A stretch of DNA of 64,000 bases from Sporosarcina quadrami (GTDB lineage Bacteria > Bacillota > Bacilli > Bacillales_A > Planococcaceae): assembly GCF_014836615.1 (NCBI RefSeq), contig NZ_JACSQN010000003.1, positions 1-64,000 on the forward strand, in the 5' to 3' direction. Shown piece after piece: positions 34,915 through 49,299 of the stretch (its first letter is position 1; every line of letters begins with the position of its first letter). The notes beneath the pieces were generated by a model, which did not search any database, was not told where the DNA came from, and worked only from the letters and a program-made list of their open reading frames with translations. The translations under genes were made by a program, and so were the position numbers.

Positions 34915-34957
34915 GAAAATGAGCTCTTGCCGGAACTCGTTTTCTTTTTGTTTTTTC
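34915..34957 (+). terminator. Leader terminator (attenuator) before rpoB
   Basis: GAAAATGAG (34915-34923) pairs with CTCGTTTTC (34936-34944) over 9 bp with one G-U, followed by TTTTTGTTTTTT. It lies about 65 bases before the rpoB start, so readthrough must be allowed or controlled. Confidence 0.82.
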
Positions 34958-35019
34958 GATATCATACACCATTTTTATGATTTCGCAAAGGACTAATATT
35001 GTTTTGAGGGGTGAAAGAG

Positions 35020-38000
35020 TTGACAGGTCATTTAGTACAGTATGGTCAACACCGTCAGCGCCGTAGTTTCGCGCGGATCAATGAAGTTCTGGAGTTGCCG
35101 AATTTGATTGAAATCCAGACGGCATCTTATGAGTGGTTCTTGGAAGAAGGACTACGTGAAATGTTTAGAGACATTTCTCCGATTCAGGATTTCACAGGTA
35201 ATCTTTCGTTAGAGTTCATTGATTATCAGCTTGGAGATCCAAAATATCCTGTTGATGAGTCAAAGGAGCGCGATGTAACATATGCAGCTCCACTTCGGGT
35301 AAAAGTGCGCTTGCACAACAAAGAGACTGAAGAAGTGAAAGAACAAGATGTTTTCATGGGTGATTTCCCGCTTATGACTGAAAACGGAACGTTTATCATT
35401 AACGGTGCGGAGCGGGTTATCGTTTCCCAGCTTGTTCGTTCTCCGAGTGTCTATTTCAATGATAAGACGGATAAGAATGGAAAACGTGGTTTCGCAGCAA
35501 CCGTCATTCCAAACCGAGGCGCTTGGTTGGAATATGAAACGGATGCTAAAGATGTAGTACACGTTCGTATTGACCGTACACGTAAGTTGCCGGTTACAGT
35601 TCTTCTTCGTGCGCTTGGTTTTTCAACTGACCAGGAGATCATTGAATTAATCGGAGATAATGAGTACTTGCGCAATACACTTGAAAAAGACAACACGGAA
35701 ACTTCAGAGAAGGCATTGCTTGAAATTTACGAGCGCCTTCGTCCTGGTGAACCGCCGACTTTGGATAGTGCGAGAAGTCTGCTGTACTCCCGCTTCTTCG
35801 ATCCGAAAAGATATGATCTGGCAAATGTCGGACGTTATAAGATGAATAAAAAGTTACATTTGCAAAACCGTCTGTTCAATCAGACATTGGCTGAAACACT
35901 TGTCGATCCAGAAACAGGTGAAATTCTCCTGGAGAAAGATCAGCTAATGGATCGTAGAACATTGGATCGCCTATTGCCACATCTTGAAAAGGGTGTCGGT
36001 ATCCAGGAGATAACGCATGTGACTGGAGTGCTAGAAGAAGACATCACCATTCAGGGGATTAAAATCTATGCTCCGAAAAGTGAAGAGAAACAAGTGATTA
36101 ACGTCATTTCAAATGCAACAATTCCTGAAGAGATCAAGCATGTGACGCCGGCGGATATTGTCGCTTCCATTAGTTACTTCTTCAACTTGCTTCACGGTGT
36201 CGGGAATACGGATGATATTGATCATCTTGGTAACCGACGTCTCCGTTCTGTAGGAGAATTGTTGCAGAACCAATTCCGTATCGGTTTGTCTCGTATGGAA
36301 CGTGTGGTAAAAGAGCGTATGTCTATTAACGACACACAATCTATTGTGCCACAACAACTGATCAATATCCGTCCTGTCATAGCCTCTATTAAAGAATTCT
36401 TTGGTAGCTCTCAATTATCACAGTTCATGGATCAGACAAATCCACTTGCAGAATTGACGCATAAGCGTAGATTATCTGCATTAGGACCCGGTGGTTTAAC
36501 GCGTGAGCGTGCAGGTATGGAAGTGCGTGACGTTCACTACTCCCACTATGGCCGTATGTGTCCAATTGAAACACCGGAAGGTCCGAACATCGGATTGATC
36601 AACTCGCTATCTACATTTGCGAGAGTGAACAAATTCGGTTTCATTGAAACGCCATATCGAAAAGTTGATCCTGAAAGTGGTCATGTCACTGCACAGATTG
36701 ACTATTTGACGGCAGATATAGAGGATAACTACGTTGTAGCTCAAGCGAACGCTTTGCTAAACGAAGATGGCTCCTTTACGAATGAAGAAGTCGTCGGTCG
36801 TTTCCAAGGGGATAACACGGTATTCAAACGCGAACAAATCGACTATATGGATGTATCTCCAAAACAAGTCGTGTCTGCCGCTACAGCTTGTATTCCGTTC
36901 CTTGAAAACGATGACTCTAACCGTGCACTTATGGGTGCGAACATGCAACGTCAAGCAGTACCGTTGTTAAATCCTGAAGCTCCTTTCGTAGGAACAGGTA
37001 TGGAACACGTATCAGCACGTGACTCAGGTGCTGCGGTCATCGCTAAATTCCACGGAATTGTAGAGCATGTCGAAGCGAAAGAAATTCGTATTAGACGAAT
37101 TGAAACAGTCGACGACAAAGAAGTGAAGGGCGACTTGACGATTTATAAGCTTGAAAACTTTATCCGTTCGAACCAAGGGACTTGCTATAACCAACGTCCG
37201 ATCGTCAGTGTAGGTGACCGCGTTAAACCGCGTGATATCTTAGCAGACGGACCGTCAATGGATAGTGGAGAACTTGCTCTAGGACGTAACGTTCTTACTG
37301 CGTTCATGACGTGGGACGGATATAACTATGAAGATGCTATCATCATGAGCGAACGTCTTGTGAAAGATGACGTATTCACTTCAATTCACATTGAGGAATA
37401 TGAATCTGAAGCACGTGATACGAAGCTTGGACCTGAAGAAATCACGAGAGATATTCCGAACGTTGGAGAAGAAGCCCTTCGTAATCTGGATGATCGTGGA
37501 ATTATTCGTGTCGGAGCAGAAGTGCGCGACGGGGACATACTTGTCGGTAAAGTGACGCCTAAAGGAGTTACTGAATTGACAGCTGAAGAGAGACTTCTTC
37601 ATGCGATCTTCGGTGAAAAAGCTCGTGAAGTGCGAGATACATCATTACGTGTGCCACACGGCGCAGGTGGAATCGTCCTCGACGTGAAAGTGTTCAATCG
37701 TGAAGATGGTGACGAATTGCCACCAGGTGTCAATCAGCTCGTCCGTGCGTATATCGTACAGAAACGTAAAATCTCCGTAGGGGATAAGATGGCTGGACGT
37801 CACGGTAATAAAGGGGTAATTTCTCGTATCTTACCGGAATCCGATATGCCTTATCTTCCTGACGGCACACCTATTGATGTCATGCTAAATCCTCTTGGTG
37901 TTCCATCTCGTATGAACATCGGACAGGTACTCGAGATGCACTTGGGTATGGCTGCGCGCAGTCTGGGTATCCACATGGCCTCACCTGTATTTGACGGTGC

Positions 38001-38553
38001 GAATGAAGAAGATGTTTGGTCCACAATGGAAGAGGCAGGGATGAACCGTGATGGTAAGACGATGTTATATGACGGACGCTCTGGCGAACCGTTTGACAAC
38101 CGTGTATCTGTAGGTGTCATGTACCTCATTAAACTTGCGCACATGGTTGATGATAAACTTCACGCTCGTTCTACAGGACCATACTCACTCGTTACGCAAC
38201 AGCCGCTTGGTGGTAAAGCCCAGTTCGGCGGACAACGTTTCGGGGAAATGGAAGTGTGGGCACTAGAAGCATATGGTGCTGCTTATACATTGCAAGAAAT
38301 CTTGACTGTTAAATCTGATGACGTTGTAGGACGTGTTAAGACATACGAGGCGATTGTCAAAGGGCAAAGCGTACCTCAACCAGGAGTTCCGGAATCATTC
38401 AAAGTATTGATTAAAGAACTTCAAAGTCTTGGACTTGACGTGAAGATGCTAACGGAAGATTTCGAGGAAATCGAAATGCGTGATCTTGACGATGATGATG
38501 ACATGCAACCAACTGATGCTCTAAATCTCATGACGGAAGATCAAACAGTCTAA
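35020..38553 (+). CDS. rpoB: RNA polymerase beta subunit
   Basis: A 1177-residue catalytic subunit. The rifampicin region reads [19 protein letters not shown] and [12 protein letters not shown], with no known resistance change that I can see. Other landmarks: [20 protein letters not shown] and [19 protein letters not shown] chose the TTG at 35020 (MTGHLVQYG) because GAGGGGTGA lies six bases before it; the GTG at 35011 falls inside that site. Confidence 0.97.
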   Translation: MTGHLVQYGQHRQRRSFARINEVLELPNLIEIQTASYEWFLEEGLREMFRDISPIQDFTGNLSLEFIDYQLGDPKYPVDESKERDVTYAAPLRVKVRLHNKETEEVKEQDVFMGDFPLMTENGTFIINGAERVIVSQLVRSPSVYFNDKTDKNGKRGFAATVIPNRGAWLEYETDAKDVVHVRIDRTRKLPVTVLLRALGFSTDQEIIELIGDNEYLRNTLEKDNTETSEKALLEIYERLRPGEPPTLDSARSLLYSRFFDPKRYDLANVGRYKMNKKLHLQNRLFNQTLAETLVDPETGEILLEKDQLMDRRTLDRLLPHLEKGVGIQEITHVTGVLEEDITIQGIKIYAPKSEEKQVINVISNATIPEEIKHVTPADIVASISYFFNLLHGVGNTDDIDHLGNRRLRSVGELLQNQFRIGLSRMERVVKERMSINDTQSIVPQQLINIRPVIASIKEFFGSSQLSQFMDQTNPLAELTHKRRLSALGPGGLTRERAGMEVRDVHYSHYGRMCPIETPEGPNIGLINSLSTFARVNKFGFIETPYRKVDPESGHVTAQIDYLTADIEDNYVVAQANALLNEDGSFTNEEVVGRFQGDNTVFKREQIDYMDVSPKQVVSAATACIPFLENDDSNRALMGANMQRQAVPLLNPEAPFVGTGMEHVSARDSGAAVIAKFHGIVEHVEAKEIRIRRIETVDDKEVKGDLTIYKLENFIRSNQGTCYNQRPIVSVGDRVKPRDILADGPSMDSGELALGRNVLTAFMTWDGYNYEDAIIMSERLVKDDVFTSIHIEEYESEARDTKLGPEEITRDIPNVGEEALRNLDDRGIIRVGAEVRDGDILVGKVTPKGVTELTAEERLLHAIFGEKAREVRDTSLRVPHGAGGIVLDVKVFNREDGDELPPGVNQLVRAYIVQKRKISVGDKMAGRHGNKGVISRILPESDMPYLPDGTPIDVMLNPLGVPSRMNIGQVLEMHLGMAARSLGIHMASPVFDGANEEDVWSTMEEAGMNRDGKTMLYDGRSGEPFDNRVSVGVMYLIKLAHMVDDKLHARSTGPYSLVTQQPLGGKAQFGGQRFGEMEVWALEAYGAAYTLQEILTVKSDDVVGRVKTYEAIVKGQSVPQPGVPESFKVLIKELQSLGLDVKMLTEDFEEIEMRDLDDDDDMQPTDALNLMTEDQTV

Positions 38554-38606
38554 ATCAAACAGATCGAAGCTTTATTCATAGCTAGAACGAAAAGTGATTG
38601 AAATTG

Positions 38607-38639
38607 AATAGGAGAGCCTTTTAAAGCTCTCCTATTTTA
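38607..38639 (+). terminator. Strong hairpin between rpoB and rpoC
   Basis: A perfect 11-bp stem, AATAGGAGAGC (38607-38617) with its complement (38625-38635), followed by TTTT. No promoter was found between it and rpoC. Confidence 0.75.
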
Positions 38640-38692
38640 ACAATGTTGATGAGGATCCATCGCGGAGATAAGATAAGAGGGAGGTAGGCTCC

Positions 38693-41600
38693 TTGATAGA
38701 TGTAAACAATTTTGAGTATATGAAAATCGGCCTTGCTTCACCGGATAAGATCAGGTCTTGGTCTTATGGTGAAGTGAAAAAGCCGGAAACAATTAACTAC
38801 CGTACATTGAAGCCTGAAAAAGATGGTTTGTTCTGTGAAAGGATATTCGGTCCTACAAAGGATTGGGAATGTCATTGCGGAAAGTATAAGCGTGTACGTT
38901 ATAAAGGTGTCGTCTGTGATCGATGTGGCGTCGAAGTAACTCGCCAGAAAGTGCGTCGTGAACGTATGGGGCATATCGAGCTTGCAGCACCTGTTACACA
39001 TATTTGGTATTTCAAAGGCATTCCAAGCAGAATGGGTCTTATTCTTGATATGACGCCACGTGCGCTTGAAGAAATCATCTATTTTGCATCTTATGTAGTT
39101 GTCGACCCTGCTGATACGCCACTTGAACGCAAACAGCTTCTATCCGAGAAGGAATTCAGATTGTACCGTGAAAAGTACGGATCGAAATTCCAGGCGGCAA
39201 TGGGAGCTGAAGCGATTGAGCAACTGTTGGCGGCAATCGATTTGGATAAAGAAACAGAAAGCCTGAAAGAGGAATTAAAGACTGTTCAAGGTCAACGTCG
39301 TACACGTGCGATTAGACGTTTGGAAGTAGTCGAGTCATTCCGTAACTCAGGAAATCGTCCTGAATGGATGGTCCTTGAAGTATTACCAGTCATCCCTCCT
39401 GAACTGCGTCCGATGGTACAGTTGGATGGTGGCCGTTTTGCAACATCCGATTTAAATGATCTTTACCGGAGAGTTATAAACCGGAATAACCGATTAAAAC
39501 GTCTTCTTGATCTTGGCGCACCAGGCATTATTGTGCAGAACGAGAAACGTATGTTACAAGAAGCTGTTGACGCACTCGTTGACAATGGTCGACGTGGACG
39601 TCCGGTAACTGGACCGGGTAACCGTCCGTTGAAATCCCTCTCGCATATGTTGAAAGGGAAGCAAGGGCGCTTCCGTCAAAACTTATTAGGTAAACGTGTT
39701 GACTATTCAGGTCGTTCGGTTATCGTTGTTGGACCGAACTTGAAAATGTATCAATGTGGTCTTCCTAAAGAGATGGCTATCGAACTGTTTAAACCTTTCG
39801 TCATGAAAGAGTTAGTTGAACGTGGTCTTGCACATAATATTAAGAGTGCTAAACGGAAAATTGAACGACTGCATTCCGAAGTTTGGGATGTTCTTGAAGA
39901 TGTCATCAGAGAGCACCCTGTATTATTAAACCGAGCACCTACTCTTCACAGACTTGGTATTCAGGCATTCGAACCGATGTTGGTCGAAGGACGCGCAATC
40001 CAGCTTCACCCTCTCGTTTGTACAGCTTATAACGCTGACTTTGATGGTGACCAGATGGCTGTTCACGTTCCACTATCGGCAGAAGCTCAGGCAGAAGCTC
40101 GTCTATTAATGCTAGCGGCTCAAAACATTTTGAATCCGAAAGACGGAAAACCGGTCGTTACACCTTCCCAGGATATGGTATTAGGTAACTATTACCTCAC
40201 ATTGGAAAGAGCTGGATCTATCGGTGAAGGTATGATCTTCAGTTCTATAAGCGAAGCGTTAATTGCTTACCAGACTGGTCATGTTCACCTTCATTCAAGA
40301 ATCGCGATTCAAGCGGGTTCCATTAATAACCCAACATTTACAGAAGAACAGAACGGTAAGTTCCTATTGACGACAGTTGGGAAACTTATTTTCAATGAAA
40401 TTCTTCCTGAGACATTCCCGTACATTAATGAACCGACGAGTCATAACTTGCAAATTGAAACGCCGGATAAATATTTCATCAGTGGTACAGTCGATGTTAA
40501 GGAACATATTCAAAACGCTGAAATTGTTCTCCCGTTCCGCAAAACGATCCTTGGTGATATTATCGCGGAAATCTTCAAGAGGTTCCATATTACGGAAACT
40601 TCAAGAATGCTTGACCGTATGAAAAACCTTGGGTTCAAATATTCTACACGCGCAGGAATCACTGTCGGTATTTCTGACATCGTCGTATTACCGAACAAAG
40701 ATGACATCTTGCAAGAAGCTCAAGATAAAGTAGATAAAGTGACACAGCAATTCCGCCGTGGTCTTATTACGGAGGAAGAGCGTTATGACCGTGTCATCTC
40801 TTACTGGAGTAATGCGAAAGACGTTATTCAGGATAAACTGATGGGCTCACTTGAAAATACTAACCCTATTTACATGATGAGTGACTCAGGTGCCCGTGGT
40901 AACGCATCGAACTTTACGCAGCTCGCAGGAATGCGTGGATTGATGGCCAACCCGGCAGGACGTATTATTGAATTGCCGATCAAGTCATCATTCCGTGAAG
41001 GTTTAACAGTACTCGAATACTTCATCTCCACTCACGGTGCACGTAAAGGTCTTGCCGATACAGCACTGAAAACTGCCGATTCAGGTTACCTAACTCGTCG
41101 TCTCGTTGACGTTGCACAAGACGTCATCGTACGTGAAGACGATTGTGGTACTGATCGCGGTCTTGAAATCAGATCGCTTACCGAAGGATCTGAAATTATT
41201 GAGGCGTTGGATGAGCGTATGGAAGGACGTCATGCGAAGAAGACGATCCGTCACCCTGAAACAGGAGCGGTAATTGTTGCGAAAGACGGACTGATCACTG
41301 CTGATCTTTCCCAGCAGATTATTGACGCTGGAATTGAGTCCATCACTATCAGATCTGCATTTACATGTAATACTAAACATGGTGTCTGTAAAAAATGTTA
41401 CGGCATAAACCTTGCGACAGGTGAAACAGTCGAAGTGGGTGAAGCGGTTGGTATCATTGCTGCTCAATCGATTGGAGAACCAGGAACACAGCTTACGATG
41501 CGTACATTCCATACAGGTGGGGTTGCAGGAGACGATATTACATCAGGTCTTCCGCGTATCCAGGAAATATTCGAATCACGTAATCCTAAAGGTCAAGCAG

Positions 41601-42286
41601 TTATCTCTGAAATTAAAGGTGAAATCACTGAAATAGATGAGATTCGCGAAGGTCAAAAAGAGATTACAATCCAAGGTGAAGTGGAAACACGTAAATATCT
41701 TGCGCCTTATAATGCGCGCTTGAAAGTGGATATCGGTGATTCTATCGACCGCGGAGAGAGCATTACAGAAGGTTCCATTGATCCGAAAGAATTAATCATA
41801 GTTAAAGATGTAGCGACTGTCCAAGAATACCTTCTTAAAGAAGTTCAAAAGGTATATCGTATGCAAGGTGTTGAAATCGGCGATAAGCACGTTGAAGTAA
41901 TGGTTCGTCAAATGTTACGGAAAGTCCGTGTCATTGAAGCGGGAGATACTGAGCTTCTTCCGGGTTCATTGCTTGATATTCATCAGTTTGCTGAAGCGAA
42001 TGGCGCTGTGTTGAAAGCGGGTAAAGTACCTGCGACATCACGTCCCGTTATTCTCGGTATTACAAAAGCTTCACTTGAGACAGAATCATTCCTTTCTGCG
42101 GCTTCATTCCAAGAAACGACTCGTGTCTTGACGGATGCAGCGATAAAAGGAAAAACAGATGAATTGCTCGGTTTGAAAGAGAATGTCATCATCGGTAAAC
42201 TTGTTCCAGCTGGAACTGGTATGCAACGTTATCGCCAGATCAAGATGGATCAGGAAAAAGAAGCAGTAACACTTACAGTGGAATAA
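38693..42286 (+). CDS. rpoC: RNA polymerase beta-prime subunit
   Basis: A 1197-residue subunit with the catalytic magnesium site [13 protein letters not shown]-terminal zinc ribbon ([20 protein letters not shown]), second zinc site ([12 protein letters not shown]-like, [13 protein letters not shown]) and the trigger-loop/bridge region [20 protein letters not shown]. The start is TTG ([13 protein letters not shown]) with GAGGTAGG upstream, matching the family's beginning. Confidence 0.97.
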   Translation: MIDVNNFEYMKIGLASPDKIRSWSYGEVKKPETINYRTLKPEKDGLFCERIFGPTKDWECHCGKYKRVRYKGVVCDRCGVEVTRQKVRRERMGHIELAAPVTHIWYFKGIPSRMGLILDMTPRALEEIIYFASYVVVDPADTPLERKQLLSEKEFRLYREKYGSKFQAAMGAEAIEQLLAAIDLDKETESLKEELKTVQGQRRTRAIRRLEVVESFRNSGNRPEWMVLEVLPVIPPELRPMVQLDGGRFATSDLNDLYRRVINRNNRLKRLLDLGAPGIIVQNEKRMLQEAVDALVDNGRRGRPVTGPGNRPLKSLSHMLKGKQGRFRQNLLGKRVDYSGRSVIVVGPNLKMYQCGLPKEMAIELFKPFVMKELVERGLAHNIKSAKRKIERLHSEVWDVLEDVIREHPVLLNRAPTLHRLGIQAFEPMLVEGRAIQLHPLVCTAYNADFDGDQMAVHVPLSAEAQAEARLLMLAAQNILNPKDGKPVVTPSQDMVLGNYYLTLERAGSIGEGMIFSSISEALIAYQTGHVHLHSRIAIQAGSINNPTFTEEQNGKFLLTTVGKLIFNEILPETFPYINEPTSHNLQIETPDKYFISGTVDVKEHIQNAEIVLPFRKTILGDIIAEIFKRFHITETSRMLDRMKNLGFKYSTRAGITVGISDIVVLPNKDDILQEAQDKVDKVTQQFRRGLITEEERYDRVISYWSNAKDVIQDKLMGSLENTNPIYMMSDSGARGNASNFTQLAGMRGLMANPAGRIIELPIKSSFREGLTVLEYFISTHGARKGLADTALKTADSGYLTRRLVDVAQDVIVREDDCGTDRGLEIRSLTEGSEIIEALDERMEGRHAKKTIRHPETGAVIVAKDGLITADLSQQIIDAGIESITIRSAFTCNTKHGVCKKCYGINLATGETVEVGEAVGIIAAQSIGEPGTQLTMRTFHTGGVAGDDITSGLPRIQEIFESRNPKGQAVISEIKGEITEIDEIREGQKEITIQGEVETRKYLAPYNARLKVDIGDSIDRGESITEGSIDPKELIIVKDVATVQEYLLKEVQKVYRMQGVEIGDKHVEVMVRQMLRKVRVIEAGDTELLPGSLLDIHQFAEANGAVLKAGKVPATSRPVILGITKASLETESFLSAASFQETTRVLTDAAIKGKTDELLGLKENVIIGKLVPAGTGMQRYRQIKMDQEKEAVTLTVE

Positions 42287-42300
42287 GTAACAATTAAAGA

Positions 42301-42333
42301 AAACGGGGAGAAACTTCTCTCCCCGTTTTTCTA
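42301..42333 (+). terminator. Terminator of rpoB-rpoC
   Basis: AACGGGGAGA and TCTCCCCGTT form a 10-bp stem, followed by TTTTTC. Confidence 0.9.
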
Positions 42334-42340
42334 ATAATTG

Positions 42341-42369
42341 TTGACATGTGCGATTTTAAGTGATAATAT
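42341..42369 (+). promoter_or_regulatory. Sigma-A promoter of rplGB-rpsL-rpsG-fusA-tuf
   Basis: TTGACA (42341-42346), 17 bases, TAATAT (42364-42369). Confidence 0.85.
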
Positions 42370-42414
42370 ACAAAAGGTTGATAGTTGAATGTCTGCACTT
42401 TGGAGGATGTACGT

Positions 42415-42663
42415 ATGTCTTACGAAAAAGTAGAACAGGCAAAGAAAACGATCATCGGTACAAAGCAAACAGTAAAAGCGATAAAGTCAGGCGTAGTAAA
42501 AGAAGTCGTCATTGCGAAAGATGCCGATAAGCGATTCATTGATCCTGTAATAGGTGAAGCGGAGCATAATGGTATCCCAGTGAGTTATGTCGAATCGAGG
42601 GAAAAGCTCGGTCGATCATGCGGCATTCAAGTTGGTACGGTTGTCGTCGCAATAACTGTATAA
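42415..42663 (+). CDS. rplGB: L7Ae-family K-turn RNA-binding protein (YbxF / RplGB)
   Basis: An 82-residue L7Ae/L30e-fold protein that binds kink-turn RNAs. Landmarks are [24 protein letters not shown] and [17 protein letters not shown]. The ATG at 42415 (MSYEKVEQ) has GGAGG eight bases upstream; a longer frame starts with a TTG and lacks a site. It is in its usual place before rpsL. Confidence 0.93.
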   Translation: MSYEKVEQAKKTIIGTKQTVKAIKSGVVKEVVIAKDADKRFIDPVIGEAEHNGIPVSYVESREKLGRSCGIQVGTVVVAITV

Positions 42664-42766
42664 TCGTTTTTGTGTTAATTAAAACACAAAGACTTTGTTT
42701 TTACCCCAAAAATGAACCACCTGGATGTGTGGTCTTACAAAAAGCACAATGAAAGGAGGAAATCCG

Positions 42767-43189
42767 ATGCCTACAATTAACCAATTAGTTCGTAAACCAC
42801 GTAAGTCAAAATCGGAAAATTCCAAGGCACCTGCTCTAGGAAAAAGCTATAACAGCTTTAAAAAGTCGATGACTAACGTCAACTCGCCACAAAAAAGAGG
42901 TGTTTGTACTCGTGTGGGTACAATGACTCCGAAGAAACCGAACTCGGCTCTTCGTAAATATGCGCGTGTACGTTTGACTAACACTTTGGAAGTTAACGCA
43001 TATATCCCTGGTGAAGGTCACAACCTTCAAGAGCACAGTGTTGTTCTTATCCGCGGAGGACGTGTAAAAGACTTACCGGGTGTTCGTTACCATATCGTTC
43101 GTGGTGCTCTTGATACAGCTGGTGTTACTGGCCGTATGCAAAGCCGTTCACAATACGGTGCGAAAAAGCCTAAAGAAAAGAAAAACTAA
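42767..43189 (+). CDS. rpsL: 30S ribosomal protein S12
   Basis: A 140-residue protein of the decoding centre. The streptomycin-related loops are normal: [11 protein letters not shown] and [17 protein letters not shown]. The ATG follows AGGAGG. Confidence 0.97.
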   Translation: MPTINQLVRKPRKSKSENSKAPALGKSYNSFKKSMTNVNSPQKRGVCTRVGTMTPKKPNSALRKYARVRLTNTLEVNAYIPGEGHNLQEHSVVLIRGGRVKDLPGVRYHIVRGALDTAGVTGRMQSRSQYGAKKPKEKKN

Positions 43190-43224
43190 TATCGAAATGA
43201 TTATTTCGAAAGGAGGAAAACAAT

Positions 43225-43695
43225 ATGCCTCGTAAAGGTCCTGTTGCTAAGCGCGACGTATTACCAGATCCAATTTACAATTCCAAACTTGTAACTCGTC
43301 TCATCAACAAAATGATGGTTGACGGTAAAAAAGGTACATCACAAAACATCCTCTATGGTGCGTTTGAACTTGTGAAAGAACGTTCAGGCAAAGAACCACT
43401 AGAAGTGTTTGAAGCAGCATTGAATAACGTTATGCCAGTTCTTGAAGTTCGTGCTCGCCGTGTTGGTGGTGCAAACTACCAGGTACCGGTTGAAGTTCGT
43501 CCGGAACGTCGTACGACTCTTGGATTACGTTACCTAGTTAACTACTCACGTACTCGTGGAGAAAAGACTATGGAAGAGCGTCTTGCAAATGAAATTCTTG
43601 ATGCTTCTAATAACACAGGTGCATCCGTAAAACGTCGTGAAGAAATGCATAAAATGGCTGAAGCCAATAAAGCATTCGCTCACTATCGCTGGTAA
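43225..43695 (+). CDS. rpsG: 30S ribosomal protein S7
   Basis: A 156-residue protein that nucleates the 30S head, and often the regulator of the str operon. Signature [17 protein letters not shown]... and [25 protein letters not shown] precedes the ATG. Confidence 0.97.
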   Translation: MPRKGPVAKRDVLPDPIYNSKLVTRLINKMMVDGKKGTSQNILYGAFELVKERSGKEPLEVFEAALNNVMPVLEVRARRVGGANYQVPVEVRPERRTTLGLRYLVNYSRTRGEKTMEERLANEILDASNNTGASVKRREEMHKMAEANKAFAHYRW

Positions 43696-43878
43696 GATCG
43701 GACAGTTTATCTTTATTCAGTCGAAGACTATGTCTGTCGCTGGACAAAGATGAATGCCTCCGATGGTTATCGTGGATTTCAAGGGGAGCTATTCGATCGA
43801 ACCCGAAAAAATCCATGAGCGATCACTTAGAGGCGAGTCTGGTTTAAACTGAATCAGAAACGGAAGGAGAAATACAAA

Positions 43879-45957
43879 ATGGGTAGAGAGTTCTCCTTAG
43901 AGAATACTCGTAACATCGGTATCATGGCTCACATCGACGCAGGTAAAACAACGACGACTGAGCGGATCCTTTTTTACACAGGTAAGATCCATAAGATTGG
44001 AGAAACGCACGAAGGTGCTTCTCAAATGGACTGGATGGAGCAAGAGCAAGAGCGTGGAATCACTATCACGTCTGCTGCAACAACAGCTGCTTGGAAAGGC
44101 CATCGTGTAAACATCATCGATACTCCGGGACACGTTGACTTCACTGTTGAAGTTGAGCGTTCACTCCGCGTACTTGATGGTGCGGTAACAGTACTTGACG
44201 CTCAATCCGGCGTTGAACCGCAAACAGAAACTGTTTGGCGTCAAGCAACGAACTACGGCGTTCCCCGTCTAGTATTCGTTAACAAAATGGACAAGACAGG
44301 TGCAGACTTCCTTTACTCTATAAGCACTCTTCATGATCGCTTGCAGGCTAACGCGCATCCTATCCAACTTCCAATCGGTGCGGAAGATCAATTCTCAGGA
44401 ATTATCGACCTAATCGAAATGAAAGCAAACTTATATCCAGATGACACAGGATTGAACGTCGAAGTTGTCGACATTCCTGAAGAACATATGGACCTAGCAG
44501 TAGAATACCGTGAAAAATTGATCGAGGCTGTTACAGAATTCGATGAAGAACTCATGGAAAAATATCTTGCTGGTGAAGAGCTTTCTGTTGAAGAACTTAA
44601 ATCAGCTATCCGTAAAGCAACATTGGCAGTAGATTTCTACCCAGTTGTTTGTGGAACAGCTTTCAAAAACAAAGGTGTTCAATTAGTACTTGACGCAGTT
44701 GTCGACTACTTACCAGCACCAACAGATGTTATCGCAATGAAGGGTGTAAACCCTGATACTGAAGAAGAAGAAGAACGTCCAGCTAGCGATGAGGCTCCAT
44801 TCTCCGCATTGGCGTTTAAAGTTATGACTGACCCTTATGTCGGTAAACTTACATTCTTCCGTGTGTATTCTGGTGTACTTCAATCAGGATCATACGTTCA
44901 GAACGCTTCTAAAGGTAAGCGCGAGCGTGTAGGACGTATTCTACAAATGCACGCTAACCACCGTGAAGAGATTGCTGAAGTGCATGCTGGCGAAATCGCT
45001 GCTGCAGTCGGTTTGAAAGACACTGGTACAGGTGATACGCTTTGTGACGACAAAGCACCAATCATTCTTGAATCCATGGACTTCCCAGAACCGGTTATCT
45101 CAGTAGCGATCGAACCAAAAACAAAAGGTGACCAAGATAAGATGGGTAACGCTCTTGCGAAACTACAAGAAGAAGATCCTACTTTCCGTGCGCATACAGA
45201 CACTGAAACGGGCGAAGTAATCATTGCTGGTATGGGTGAACTACACCTTGATATCATCGTTGACCGTCTACGTCGTGAATTCAAAGTTGAAGCGAACGTT
45301 GGAGCACCACAAGTATCATACCGTGAGACATTCCGTACAGCTGCTGAAGTTGAAGGTAAATTCGTCCGCCAATCTGGTGGTCGTGGTCAATACGGACACG
45401 TTTGGATCGAGTTCTCTCCAAACGAAGAAGGAAAAGGTTTCGAATTCACTAATGCTGTCGTCGGTGGAACTGTTCCTCGTGAATATGTTGGATCCGTCGA
45501 AGCGGGTGTTCGTGATTCCTTGAACAACGGTGTTCTTGCTGGATATCCATTAATTGATATTAAAGCTCGTCTATTCGACGGTTCTTATCATGATGTTGAC
45601 TCCAACGAGATGGCGTTCAAAATTGCCGCTTCTATGGCACTTAAGAACGCAGCAGCAAAATGTAACCCTGCATTGCTTGAGCCGATGATGAAAGTAGAAG
45701 TAATCATCCCTGAAGAGTACATGGGAGACATCATGGGTGATATTACATCACGCCGTGGTCGCGTAGAAGGTATGGACGCTCGCGGTAACGCACAAGTTGT
45801 CCGTGCTATGGTTCCACTTGCAGAAATGTTCGGTTATGCAACTTCACTTCGTTCGAATACACAAGGACGCGGAGTATTCTCCATGTCATTCGATCACTAT
45901 GAAGATGTTCCGAAATCAGTTGCAGAAGAAGTCATCAAGAAAAATAAAGGTGAATAA
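43879..45957 (+). CDS. fusA: Elongation factor G
   Basis: A 692-residue translocase GTPase. G1 is [13 protein letters not shown]3 [10 protein letters not shown]4 NKMDKTG; domains II-V follow, with the domain IV sequence [22 protein letters not shown] precedes the ATG. The 183-base gap after rpsG shows no clear promoter. Confidence 0.98.
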   Translation: MGREFSLENTRNIGIMAHIDAGKTTTTERILFYTGKIHKIGETHEGASQMDWMEQEQERGITITSAATTAAWKGHRVNIIDTPGHVDFTVEVERSLRVLDGAVTVLDAQSGVEPQTETVWRQATNYGVPRLVFVNKMDKTGADFLYSISTLHDRLQANAHPIQLPIGAEDQFSGIIDLIEMKANLYPDDTGLNVEVVDIPEEHMDLAVEYREKLIEAVTEFDEELMEKYLAGEELSVEELKSAIRKATLAVDFYPVVCGTAFKNKGVQLVLDAVVDYLPAPTDVIAMKGVNPDTEEEEERPASDEAPFSALAFKVMTDPYVGKLTFFRVYSGVLQSGSYVQNASKGKRERVGRILQMHANHREEIAEVHAGEIAAAVGLKDTGTGDTLCDDKAPIILESMDFPEPVISVAIEPKTKGDQDKMGNALAKLQEEDPTFRAHTDTETGEVIIAGMGELHLDIIVDRLRREFKVEANVGAPQVSYRETFRTAAEVEGKFVRQSGGRGQYGHVWIEFSPNEEGKGFEFTNAVVGGTVPREYVGSVEAGVRDSLNNGVLAGYPLIDIKARLFDGSYHDVDSNEMAFKIAASMALKNAAAKCNPALLEPMMKVEVIIPEEYMGDIMGDITSRRGRVEGMDARGNAQVVRAMVPLAEMFGYATSLRSNTQGRGVFSMSFDHYEDVPKSVAEEVIKKNKGE

Positions 45958-45998
45958 TTAAAATTCATCCTTGTTAAACCAATTGATAACTTGTAAGA

Positions 45999-46038
45999 TA
46001 TGGATAGTTGAAGGCGATGCATCACTTCAACTTCCATA
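45999..46038 (+). other. Stem-loop in the fusA-tuf gap
   Basis: TATGG (45999-46003) pairs with CCATA (46034-46038), and AGTTGAAG (46006-46013) with CTTCAACT (46025-46032), giving a 13-bp interrupted stem without a T-run. Confidence 0.65.
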
Positions 46039-46084
46039 CCTACAAATATAAAAAACATTCATATTTTTAAGGAGGAATTCCATA

Positions 46085-47272
<1,188 letters not shown>

Positions 47273-47276
47273 TTTA

Positions 47277-47315
47277 CGAAAAACCCTGCACTGATCATGC
47301 AGGGTTTTTCTTTTT
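47277..47315 (+). terminator. Terminator of tuf
   Basis: AAAAACCCTGCA and TGCAGGGTTTTT form a perfect stem around CTGATCA, followed by T residues. Confidence 0.93.
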
Positions 47316-47510
47316 GGGTAAAACTCTCTATGTAACAACCACAGAAAACGTTTTATATAGAAGCAATGCATATTGAAAGCGTTAGTAAGAAGTGTTAGTG
47401 AGTTTTCACATCAATCTCTAAAAACACATTAGAATTTAACTATCACACTTGATTATTTCGTTGAAATTAATTATACTTAAAAAGTTGAGTAAAAGGTTTT
47501 GAGAAAACAC

Positions 47511-47539
47511 TTGCAAAACCCTTTAATCATGTGTATAAT
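47511..47539 (+). promoter_or_regulatory. Sigma-A promoter of the S10 operon
   Basis: TTGCAA (47511-47516), 17 bases, TATAAT (47534-47539), including a TGTG extension. Bases 47316-47510 show nothing else recognisable. Confidence 0.88.
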
Positions 47540-47559
47540 ATTTAATGTTGGTCTTTGAC

Positions 47560-47977
<418 letters not shown>

Positions 47978-48020
47978 TCTATAAAAATAAAAAACAAATT
48001 AAAATCAGGAGGTGTGACAA

Positions 48021-48650
48021 ATGACCAAAGGAATCTTAGGGAGAAAAGTCGGCATGACGCAAATTTTTGCTGAAAACGGCGATCTCATTCCAGTGACTGT
48101 GATTGAAGCTGCTCCAAACGTTGTTCTTCAAAAGAAGACTAATGAAACAGACGGCTACGAAGCAATCCAGCTTGGATTCGACGACAAACGTGAAAAGCTT
48201 TCAAACAAACCTGAAAAAGGGCATGTTGCTAAAGCTGGAACGACACCTAAGCGCTTCATTCGCGAATTCCGCGGAGTAGACGTTACAGGGTATGAAGTTG
48301 GTCAGGAAGTCAAAGTCGATACATTCGCAGAAGGCGATATCGTCGATATTACAGGAACATCAAAAGGTAAAGGTTTCCAAGGTGTTATTAAACGCCACGG
48401 TTATTCACGCGGACCAATGAGTCACGGTTCTCGTTTCCACCGAGCTCCAGGTTCAATCGGTTCGGTTGACGCACAACGTGTATTCAAAGGAAAGAAATTA
48501 CCAGGACGTACTGGTGGAGACACTGTAACGATCCAAAACCTTGAAATCGTACGAGTTGACGCTGAGCGTAACTTGCTATTGATTAAAGGTAACGTTCCAG
48601 GAGCACGCAAAACACTTATCCAAGTGAAAAGTGCTATCAAAGGGAACTAA
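48021..48650 (+). CDS. rplC: 50S ribosomal protein L3
   Basis: A 209-residue protein reaching the peptidyl transferase centre. Signature [14 protein letters not shown] and [30 protein letters not shown] precedes the ATG. Confidence 0.97.
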   Translation: MTKGILGRKVGMTQIFAENGDLIPVTVIEAAPNVVLQKKTNETDGYEAIQLGFDDKREKLSNKPEKGHVAKAGTTPKRFIREFRGVDVTGYEVGQEVKVDTFAEGDIVDITGTSKGKGFQGVIKRHGYSRGPMSHGSRFHRAPGSIGSVDAQRVFKGKKLPGRTGGDTVTIQNLEIVRVDAERNLLLIKGNVPGARKTLIQVKSAIKGN

Positions 48651-48675
48651 TTCTTAGAGGAAGGAGGAAACAAAA

Positions 48676-49299
48676 ATGCCTAAAGTATCCGTTTTAAGTC
48701 AAACAGGTTCTTCAGTTGGTGACATCGAATTGAGCGAAGCGATTTTCGGTATCGTACCAAATGATGCTGTTCTATTTGAAGCATTGGTTCAACAGCGTGC
48801 ATCGTTACGCCAAGGTAACCACAAAGTTAAATCTCGTGGAGAAGTTGCTGGCGGTGGTCGTAAACCATGGCGCCAAAAAGGAACTGGACGTGCTCGTCAA
48901 GGGTCGATCCGTTCACCACAATGGCGTGGAGGCGGTATCGTATTCGGTCCGAATCCAAGAAGCTACAGCTACAAACTTCCTAAGAAAGTTCGTCGTTTGG
49001 CACTCCTTTCAGCACTATCCACAAAAGTGCGCGATGAAGAAATCATCGTTTTGGATGGCTTGACATTCGATGCGCCTAAAACAAAGGAATTCACAAAGGT
49101 TCTTAAAGACCTTTCTATTAATAAAAAAGCATTGTTCGTAACAGCTGACCTTGATGAAGCAGTGGCATTGTCTGCTCGCAACATTCCTGGTATTAGTGTA
49201 GTTACAGCAAACGGCATCAACGTTCTTGACATCGTCGCTCATGACAATCTTGTCATCACTAAAGATGCAGTAACTAAAATTGAGGAGGTGCTTGGTTAA
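48676..49299 (+). CDS. rplD: 50S ribosomal protein L4
   Basis: A 207-residue exit-tunnel protein. The tunnel loop reads [19 protein letters not shown] followed by [16 protein letters not shown] precedes the ATG. TAATG overlap with rplW. Confidence 0.97.
   Translation: MPKVSVLSQTGSSVGDIELSEAIFGIVPNDAVLFEALVQQRASLRQGNHKVKSRGEVAGGGRKPWRQKGTGRARQGSIRSPQWRGGGIVFGPNPRSYSYKLPKKVRRLALLSALSTKVRDEEIIVLDGLTFDAPKTKEFTKVLKDLSINKKALFVTADLDEAVALSARNIPGISVVTANGINVLDIVAHDNLVITKDAVTKIEEVLG

Noticed and set aside
42664-42720. Terminator between rplGB and rpsL
   Set aside because: TTGTGTT/AACACAA pairing is weak and followed only by an interrupted T stretch; could be chance in AT-rich sequence.
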